Part shown: piece by piece, positions 58,272 through 64,000 of the stretch | Layout: each line of letters starts with the position of its first letter | How positions within the stretch are numbered: the stretch's first letter is position 1 | Origin: Drosophila miranda | Lineage: Eukaryota; Arthropoda; Insecta; Diptera; Drosophilidae | Length of the DNA: 64,000 nucleotides | Assembly (NCBI RefSeq): GCF_003369915.1 | Contig: NC_046673.1 | Coordinates: forward strand, 1,162,001-1,226,000 | Direction of reading: 5' to 3' | Notes under the pieces: model-generated | Told to the model about the DNA's origin: nothing | Database searches by the model: none | The model's input: the letters and a program-made list of their open reading frames with translations, nothing else | Made by a program: the position numbers and the translations under genes

Positions 58272-59054
58272 GTAGACCGCAACTCTACATTTATACACGA
58301 TACATAGTCAGTATGGCTACATTGAGTGACAATGTGTGCGTGCGGGAGAGACAGAAAACGTGTCTGAACATGTCGTCGGGCGCTGCGTAGCCACTGCAAA
58401 TTGATTTGTTACTATTGGCTATAATAATGATGCGATCTGATCCAGATTCGGCAATCTGGTAGATATGGTCATTCTTTATGATTATGTGTTTTTAGTTTTC
58501 TCGTATCTTTAATATTGTGGATGCCACAGATTTTCGTCTGTTTCGGGGCGGAAGGGGGTGGGGCGAAGTTTTGAAATACACCTGTGCAGGTTCGATATCA
58601 CAGGAGTGTGGATACCAAATTTGGTTTCTCTAGCTCTTATAGTCTCTGAGATCTAGGCGCTCACTTTTTGCTATAGGCAAGGCCGACCATGAAACGTGTC
58701 TTAGAGAGAGACAGAGCGAGAAAGAAAGAAGTTGTTTTCATCATTCAGGCTATAATAATAATACGACCTGGCTCAGATTCTGCAGTCTAGAAGATATTGT
58801 CATTCTCTACGACTCTGAAATATCTTTGAAATTGTGGATGCCACAGATTTTCGTTCTTTTTGGGGGCGGAAAGGGGCGGGGCGAAGCTTTTAAATATTCT
58901 TGTAACAGTGACATATCACAGAAGTCTGGATAAAAAATGTCGTTGCTTTAGCTCTTATAGCCTCTGGGGTCGGAAACGCTTCCTTTTGGATGTTACACAC
59001 ATCCATTTTCCCATAAATCGAACATACCCCTATACTCGAGTATCGGGTATAAAA
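58272..59054 (+). mobile_element. Helentron-associated element copy 10, 5'-truncated and diverged
   Basis: It starts at 'gaccgcaactctac', lacking the GGGGGAACGTTGTGAG end. It keeps two 'cacagattttcgt' blocks and a terminal 'actcgagtatcgggtataaaa', and lacks the GTCY tract. It is more diverged than copies 6-9 and forms a head-to-head pair with copy 9. Confidence 0.8.
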
Positions 59055-59159
59055 AGATTTACAGCCAGTGTCAGCCAGTGCGCGTAAATATCGCACTTGC
59101 ATTGTTTGACGATAAAGTTACTTTCATGGAGAAACGAGAAATGGCAAGACAGCTCCTAG

Positions 59160-59710
59160 CACTTTGTGTGGACCATGTCGAAACTTCTGCAGAACGCCAA
59201 TTTTTTAAAGAAAAGGATTTTCCAACATTTATTACATAGAGACCTAATTCTGCTAAGTTTTTGATCGGTTTAATATTTCCAAAGGGTTTTTAACTGAAGA
59301 TCCTTCAGAATGGCATAGTAATGAAGATTTTCAAAATGCCTTACAAATGTTAAAACATTTAATAGTGGCGCTGTTATGAAAGACTATACTAACACTAACC
59401 AAAAAAAAGATATGTTTCAGAAGTTGCTAAACGTCGTAAAAGAATATGCAAGTCAATCCACTGAATAATACAAATGTTTTAATATAGTAAAAACTATTTA
59501 ACGGTAACTATTTATTGTTGGCTTAAATATTAACAAAATTCAATCCGATCAGTGCGTTATATAGTATAGCTGCCATAGGAACCATTGGACAAATATCGTA
59601 TTTTTGAATTTTGACCTCAAGTCGGTACCTCTAAACGTTGTCGAATCGGGCGGAAACTGTATATTTTATTGTTTTATAACAAAAGGAACATTTTTAGTCC
59701 CTGAGACCTT
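59160..59710 (+). repeat. Unidentified decayed repeat, copy 2
   Basis: Partner of 53760-54110 (see there). The longer reading includes EKREMARQLLALCVDHVETS and TEDPSEWHSNEDFQNALQML before stops. It lies just downstream of a forward helentron-associated copy, as does copy 1. Confidence 0.5.
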
Positions 59711-60604
59711 TGAAAACTTAACTTTTATAAATAAGCGCAACCCTAATATACATTCATATTATAATTTTTAATTAGCTAAGTTACTATTCAAATAAAAAAT
59801 TTGTGGAGTGCTCCTAAGTCTTCTTATGAAAACTTGTGTATGCACTACTATTATTTTGACCGCAGATGTGCAATATGTAATATGTACATATGTACCTATT
59901 TATTACTGGAAATCCGCAACGAAATAAAAGAAAATTCTGCAAAAGTGTTACCAAAGTCACAAAATTTGTATGGCGTTGAGAAACCGCTGACTGGGATCAA
60001 CTGTTTGTACATATCTATATGTACATATGTATATGATAATATGAACATAAGTATGTATATACATATGTATGTATTGACATATGTACAATTTACACCCGTG
60101 TGGTGAGCGGGCAGTAGAATACCACCACAGCATGTCACAGCTTGTCGTATGAGGCGACTAAGAAGACACGGGGATGTTCTGCTCCCTCTAAAGAGCACTA
60201 AAGCAACTCGTAACCGCCGGCACAAGCCAGGTATCCCCCGGATAGGTCTAACACACGTGTGAAACACCTAGCTAATACGAGAAGGCGACTAAGACGGAGA
60301 CCAGTAAAGTCTTAGGATAGGAACTGGACCCCCCTTTTTTTGGATTGATGACCCCAGGGCTGACGGAAGCCAGCATTCTAGCACTTTAGTACGCGGAATG
60401 AAACCCCGCCGAAATGGCTGCTAGGTTAATGCTGCTTCTGCCCCCGTCCCGTGAAAAATTGGCAAATCTCTAAGCACGCTCCTTGTTCCGTAGCCATTAA
60501 ATTGGACGTACAGGCTCAGTTGAGTCACTCCTGACTAGCGCGGATCCGGCTCTGAACTCCCGACCCCATAAGGGCGGGAGTCAACCCTCGCATGGCCTCC
60601 CTGC

Positions 60605-61978
60605 TTGCATAGACAACCATGGGATCATAACGCGACTGTACAACAGACAAGGACAACGGCTTACGAGTTGGGACCCAACAAAATGAGTAAAAGTATCACA
60701 CCCATAACGACGAACGACTCAGAAGGCTTCAATAAAAGGAAAAAAATGGCGAGAACGCCAACTGGTGAGCGGACCGACGCCCCGCTGCCGGCCCTCCCTG
60801 GCCCGGAGCAGCACCAAAAAGCTCAGGGCAGCACAGCGCTGCGCGATCTAGGACGAGAGATCACACAGCTAGTGGAGATGCTCGAGGATGGCAAGAGGCG
60901 ATCCATACACCAACCCATGCGGGACTCGATCGAGAGTATAAGGGTGCTGTATGAGCTGGTTGCTATCCAGCTGCACGATGAAGGAGCTAAGGCGGTGATC
61001 AGGACCCACCAGTCCTCTCAGACGTCACCGATTTTCAGACCTCTCCCGGAGCCTAAGAGGAAACAGGCTGCAGGTGCACCAACACCCCGGACAAAGAGGA
61101 CCAAGGCAGCGGTCGAGGTCCAGACCACACCAGGAGTAGCAGTTGAAAAGGACGCCCACGCTGAAAGGGAGAGAAAGGAGCCGGAGGAGACCCCATTTCT
61201 GACGGTGACCAACCGGCGCAGAAGGAAGAGGCCGCAAAAGCCGACTGGAGCGCTCGCGGACAAGACGCGACCAGACGCCATCGTCATTGCCACCAAAGGT
61301 GAAAAGACCTATGCAGAGATACTGCGCAAGGTTAGGACGGACGAAACCCTGCGTGGACTCGGTGATGCGGTCGCCAGGATCAGGAGGACCCAAAAAGGAG
61401 AGCTACTTCTACAGCTCAACAAGTCGGGAGAGGAGACGGAGACGTTTAAAAGCCTGGTAGCCAATACGCTGAAGGAGCACGCAGAAGTCCGTAGCCTGTC
61501 GCACCGGGTGACCGTAGAGTGCAAGGACCTGGACGAAATAACCACCACGGAGGATATATGCGAGGCTCTGAGAAGCCAGGTGGAATTGGCGGAGCTGTCT
61601 GCGGATGACATCCAGCTGAGAAAGGCATACGGCGGAACCCAGACGGCCACAATCAGGCTGCCAGCGGAGAGCGCTCAAAAGGCTCTGAAAATAGGAGTCC
61701 TAAAAGTAGGCTGGGTAAGATGCAGACTGCGTGAGCGAATCAGCGTCACCAAATGCTTCAGATGTCTCGAGTTTGGGCATATGGCACGACAGTGCAGTAG
61801 CAAAGTAGATAGGTCCAAGCTGTGTAGAAGATGTGGAAAGGAGAACCACCTGGCAAAGGACTGTAGCCTGGAACCACAGTGCATGCTCTGCAAGGGAACG
61901 AGCGCAGACTGGAAGCACGTGGCCGGCAGCGGTAGATGCCCCCAGTTTAGGAACGCCCTGACTAAAAGATCAGCATGA
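60605..61978 (+). CDS. LINE ORF1 (gag-like nucleic-acid-binding protein)
   Basis: 457 codons from the first ATG. A later ATG at 60683 (MSKSITPITTNDSEGFNKRKK) may be the true start. The N-terminal half is charged and coiled-coil-prone. Near residues 330-390 is an RNA-binding-like region (LRKAYGGTQTATIRLPAESA). At the C terminus come three zinc knuckles: CFRCLEFGHMARQC, CRRCGKENHLAKDC, and a variant CMLCKGTSADWKHVAGSGRC. This order is standard for R1- and LOA-type ORF1. It ends TGA, overlapping the ORF2 start as ATGA. The frame is intact. Confidence 0.85.
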   Translation: MHRQPWDHNATVQQTRTTAYELGPNKMSKSITPITTNDSEGFNKRKKMARTPTGERTDAPLPALPGPEQHQKAQGSTALRDLGREITQLVEMLEDGKRRSIHQPMRDSIESIRVLYELVAIQLHDEGAKAVIRTHQSSQTSPIFRPLPEPKRKQAAGAPTPRTKRTKAAVEVQTTPGVAVEKDAHAERERKEPEETPFLTVTNRRRRKRPQKPTGALADKTRPDAIVIATKGEKTYAEILRKVRTDETLRGLGDAVARIRRTQKGELLLQLNKSGEETETFKSLVANTLKEHAEVRSLSHRVTVECKDLDEITTTEDICEALRSQVELAELSADDIQLRKAYGGTQTATIRLPAESAQKALKIGVLKVGWVRCRLRERISVTKCFRCLEFGHMARQCSSKVDRSKLCRRCGKENHLAKDCSLEPQCMLCKGTSADWKHVAGSGRCPQFRNALTKRSA

Positions 61979-63456
61979 GGTGTACTCAGCTGAACTTAAA
62001 CCATTGCGAAGCTGCTCAGTCTCTCCTGAGACAAGCAGTCAGGGAGAGGAAGACCGAAGTCGTGCTCATCTGCGAGCCATTCAGGGCGATACCAGGAAGC
62101 GGTTGGACCAGCAGCAGTTGCGGCAAGGCGGCCATCTGGGCCGTACAAATCCACCCCCAGGAGATATGCGCAGCCAACGAAGGATTTGTTAGAGCGAGGC
62201 TTAGAGAGGTAACCTTCTATAGCTGCTATGCCCCGCCGAGCTGGGACCTAGCGCTCTTCCAAAGTATGCTAGCGCATATAGCGGAAGACGCGCGCGGAAG
62301 AGCCCCCGTAATAATAGCGGGAGACTTTAATGGGTTGTCCGTAGAGTGGGGCAGTAAGGAAACCAACGCCAGAGGCACGTGTCTGCTCGAGGAATTTGCG
62401 TCCTTGGACGTAATACTCGCAAACGATGGCAGGAAGCTAACCTACTTCAAGGCGGGTCGAGGGTCCATTATCGACCTAACCTTCATGAGCGTCTCACTCC
62501 ATAGGGGAGCTACGTGGAGAGTAAGCGAGGAGTTTACGTTCAGCGACCACCAGGCGATCCACTTCGAATGCGGAGCAGCAACGAAAAGACAGCTAGCCAA
62601 AATTACCGGACCTAAATGGAAGGGCGACCACCTGGATGTGGAAACCTTCACGGAATATCTGCGCAACGCCAGCTGGAGCCCTGCGCGAGAAACGGCAGAG
62701 GGCCTGGCTCAGAAACTGGCGAAGCTCATGGAGGAGGTATGTGATGTGGCAATGCCAAGAAGGAAGCCTTGCAAAAGAGGAGCGCCCTGTTACTGGTGGA
62801 ATGCGGAGGTTAACCAGCTAAGGAAAGCCTGCCTACGAGCAAGACGGTGCTACCAGAGAGCACGAGGTCGGCCTGAGTTCGAAACCAGGGGAGAGGAACT
62901 CCGATCAGCGAAAAGAGCCCTTAAACGTGCCATAAAGGAGAGCAAGTCAGCCTGCTTCAGGCAGATATGCGAGGAGGCGGACGTCAACCCTTGGGGGACG
63001 GCATATAAGGTCGTCACCAAGAGGATAAGGAGCCAGTCAACACCGGAAGTGACCTGCCCGATCCTGCTTCGTAGCATCGTGGAGGCCCTATTCCCACAGC
63101 ACCCGTATAGGGAGGAAAGCGTCTCGAGCCAAGACTCCGAGCTGTGGCAACAGATTTCTGTTGAGGAGGTGATAGCGGCTACCAGGAGAATTGGGGATAA
63201 AAAGGCACCAGGACCGGACGGTATCCCAAACAAGGCATTGAAGCTTGGAGCAACCACCAGACCAGAAGTATTTGTTGACACGTTCAACAAATGCCTACGG
63301 GAAGGAGTGTTTCCAGAGCAGTGGAAAGTGCAGCGGCTAATACTTCTACCCAAAGGAAATAAGTCCCCGGAGGAACCATCAGGATACCGCCGGATTTGCT
63401 GGATACGGTCGGCAAAACCCTGGAGAGAATCGTCTACAACCGACTGCAAGTTGTGA
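61975..63456 (+). CDS. LINE ORF2: endonuclease and first half of reverse transcriptase
   Basis: 493 codons before the frame closes. Residues 1-215 are an AP-like endonuclease: QLNLNHCEAAQSLL at the start, 'LICEPFR', VIIAGDFNGLSVEWGS, IIDLTFMSV, and FSDHQAIHFE at the end, so its Asp/His catalytic residues are present. RT begins around residue 405 with KKAPGPDGIPNKALKL, WKVQRLILLPKG and PSGYR. A frameshift near 63395 then diverts it. RT resumes in another frame (TVGKTLERIVYNRL, 'SQYGFR') and, after a second shift near 63523, in a third frame with TLDIRNAFNSANW, TAGVPQGSVLGPLQW and GFADDLALVV up to the window edge. Confidence 0.85.
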   Translation: MRCTQLNLNHCEAAQSLLRQAVRERKTEVVLICEPFRAIPGSGWTSSSCGKAAIWAVQIHPQEICAANEGFVRARLREVTFYSCYAPPSWDLALFQSMLAHIAEDARGRAPVIIAGDFNGLSVEWGSKETNARGTCLLEEFASLDVILANDGRKLTYFKAGRGSIIDLTFMSVSLHRGATWRVSEEFTFSDHQAIHFECGAATKRQLAKITGPKWKGDHLDVETFTEYLRNASWSPARETAEGLAQKLAKLMEEVCDVAMPRRKPCKRGAPCYWWNAEVNQLRKACLRARRCYQRARGRPEFETRGEELRSAKRALKRAIKESKSACFRQICEEADVNPWGTAYKVVTKRIRSQSTPEVTCPILLRSIVEALFPQHPYREESVSSQDSELWQQISVEEVIAATRRIGDKKAPGPDGIPNKALKLGATTRPEVFVDTFNKCLREGVFPEQWKVQRLILLPKGNKSPEEPSGYRRICWIRSAKPWRESSTTDCKL

Positions 63457-64000
63457 TCCAGGAGAAGGAGGCCTTATCGGAGTCCCAGTACGGATTCCGG
63501 ATGGCCAAATCAACGGTCGACGTGGCCACATCCAGGCAGTCACCGACATTGCATCCAGAGCGATCGAGGGAATAAGATGGAGATTCGGCACAAAGGAGTA
63601 CTGCGCGGTGGTGACCCTGGATATCCGTAACGCGTTTAACTCAGCGAACTGGTCTCGGATAAACGAGGCGCTCGGGAGAATTGGAGTTCCCACCTACCTG
63701 CTTCGGATAATAGCCAGCTACCTGTCGGGTAGGGTACTGAGGTACGAGACGGAGGAGGGACCAAAGCTCTACAGGGTGACAGCCGGAGTTCCACAGGGAT
63801 CAGTCTTAGGACCTCTACAGTGGAACATAATGTACGACGACGTCCTGAGACTCCAGCTCCCGCAGGGATGCACGCTTGTCGGTTTCGCTGACGATCTCGC
63901 CCTGGTCGTGGTAGCCAAAGAGCTCCGAGATGTCGAGGCGACGGCCAACGAGGCAATCCGGATCGTATCCAACTGGATGGAAAACGCGGGATTGGACCTG
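63399..64000 (+). pseudogene. Continuation of the LINE reverse transcriptase in shifted frames
   Basis: Palm and thumb of RT after two frameshifts. The catalytic FADD variant of YADD is intact near 63885-63900. The two shifts are about 125 bp apart and partly offset each other. The element extends beyond the window. Confidence 0.75.

Larger units (their letters stand above)
55083..59868. mobile_element. Candidate TIR transposon (Tc1-like ends) with nested insertions
   Basis: The left end near 55083 reads CAGTCGCGGTCAAAATAATAGCAGTGC. The right end near 59841-59865 carries the inverse of CTGCGGTCAAAATAATAGTAGTGCA. The two share an uninterrupted 15-base core, CGGTCAAAATAATAG, within about 25 similar bases. 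TIRs with GGTCAAAATAATAGCAGTG-type sequence are typical of Tc1-like elements. Just inside the left end is a transposase-like reading (RPKKHVVRRLKLARIALIDHGKR, about 55505-55580). Copies 9 and 10 and hAT remnants lie within. The total length of 4.8 kb is explained by nesting. Confidence 0.6.
60100..64000 (+). mobile_element. R1/LOA-group LINE with two ORFs, runs off the right edge
   Basis: Nearly complete non-LTR element. About 500 bp of GC-richer 5' leader (start approximate) is followed by ORF1 at 60605-61978 and ORF2 from 61975 to beyond 64000. Its GC content and Arg/Glu/Ala-rich coding contrast with the AT-rich flanks, suggesting recent insertion. The leader follows a TACATATGTA microsatellite. 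ORF2 is frame-broken twice near 63395 and 63523, so this copy is probably inactive unless these are sequence errors. Whether it has RNase H (LOA) or not (R1) cannot be seen here. Confidence 0.85.

Noticed and set aside
1-64000. tRNA, rRNA and snRNA genes
   Set aside because: I looked for B-box-like GGTTCGAATCC and other RNA landmarks and found none with the needed partner elements; a covariance-model scan would be decisive.

Overview
The window looks like a piece of a Drosophila X chromosome (Muller element A). Its introns are short (59-94 bp), start contexts are AAC/AAA-ATG, and TATCGATA (DRE) motifs sit in housekeeping promoters. The gene set Nmd3, prune, Cyp4 cluster, ND-B14.5A, Emg1/Nep1 and PDAP1-like is one I recall from the D. 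melanogaster X around 2D-2E. The repeats (a DINE-1/SGM/ISY-like helentron-associated family and a LOA-clade LINE like bilbo/TRIM) suggest the obscura species group. The species is inferred, not proven.

Layout. 1-17 kb: almost gene-free, with microsatellites, one complete helentron-associated element (2763-3892), and a nest of two decayed LINEs (a jockey/CR1-like copy at 10642-13850 and a LOA-clade copy at 15001-17135) with partial helentron-associated copies between and beside them. 17.8-18.3 kb: a small gene resembling the APC/C subunit CDC26. 18.5-21.4 kb: an inverted pair of an unidentified repeat around a dead mariner and another helentron-associated copy. 21.5-22.0 kb: a two-exon gene for a secreted Gly/Tyr/His-rich peptide.

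24.2-42.1 kb is a compact gene island. Its genes are a COX14-like factor (-), Nmd3 (+), prune (-), three CYP4 P450s (Cyp4ae1-like -, Cyp4d2-like -, Cyp4d14-like +), ND-B14.5A (-), Emg1/Nep1 (+), a PDAP1/HASPP28-like phosphoprotein (-), an uncharacterised membrane protein (+) and a CYTH-domain protein (-). Every spliced model was built by hand from GT/AG sites, and all lengths are multiples of three. Functionally they cover ribosome biogenesis and export (Emg1, Nmd3), mitochondrial complex I and IV (ND-B14.5A, COX14-like), phosphoesterase and CYTH enzymes, and CYP4 oxidation. They form no operon. Several pairs are divergent with short DRE-containing spacers.

42.1-64 kb is gene-poor again. It holds many TACATATGTA-type microsatellites, a 1.4-kb pyrimidine-rich stretch, three near-complete and two shorter helentron-associated copies, a dead Tc1-like transposon, a jockey-clade fragment, a hAT remnant, an apparent large TIR element (55.1-59.9 kb) filled with nested insertions, and a two-ORF R1/LOA-group LINE running off the right edge. 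The main observations for follow-up are the GA-rich motif carried by the X-linked helentron-associated copies, their recurrent head-to-head arrangement, the unidentified inverted repeat with protein-level conservation, and an orphan ORF between the divergent Cyp4d genes. I did not find a clearly new biological system.
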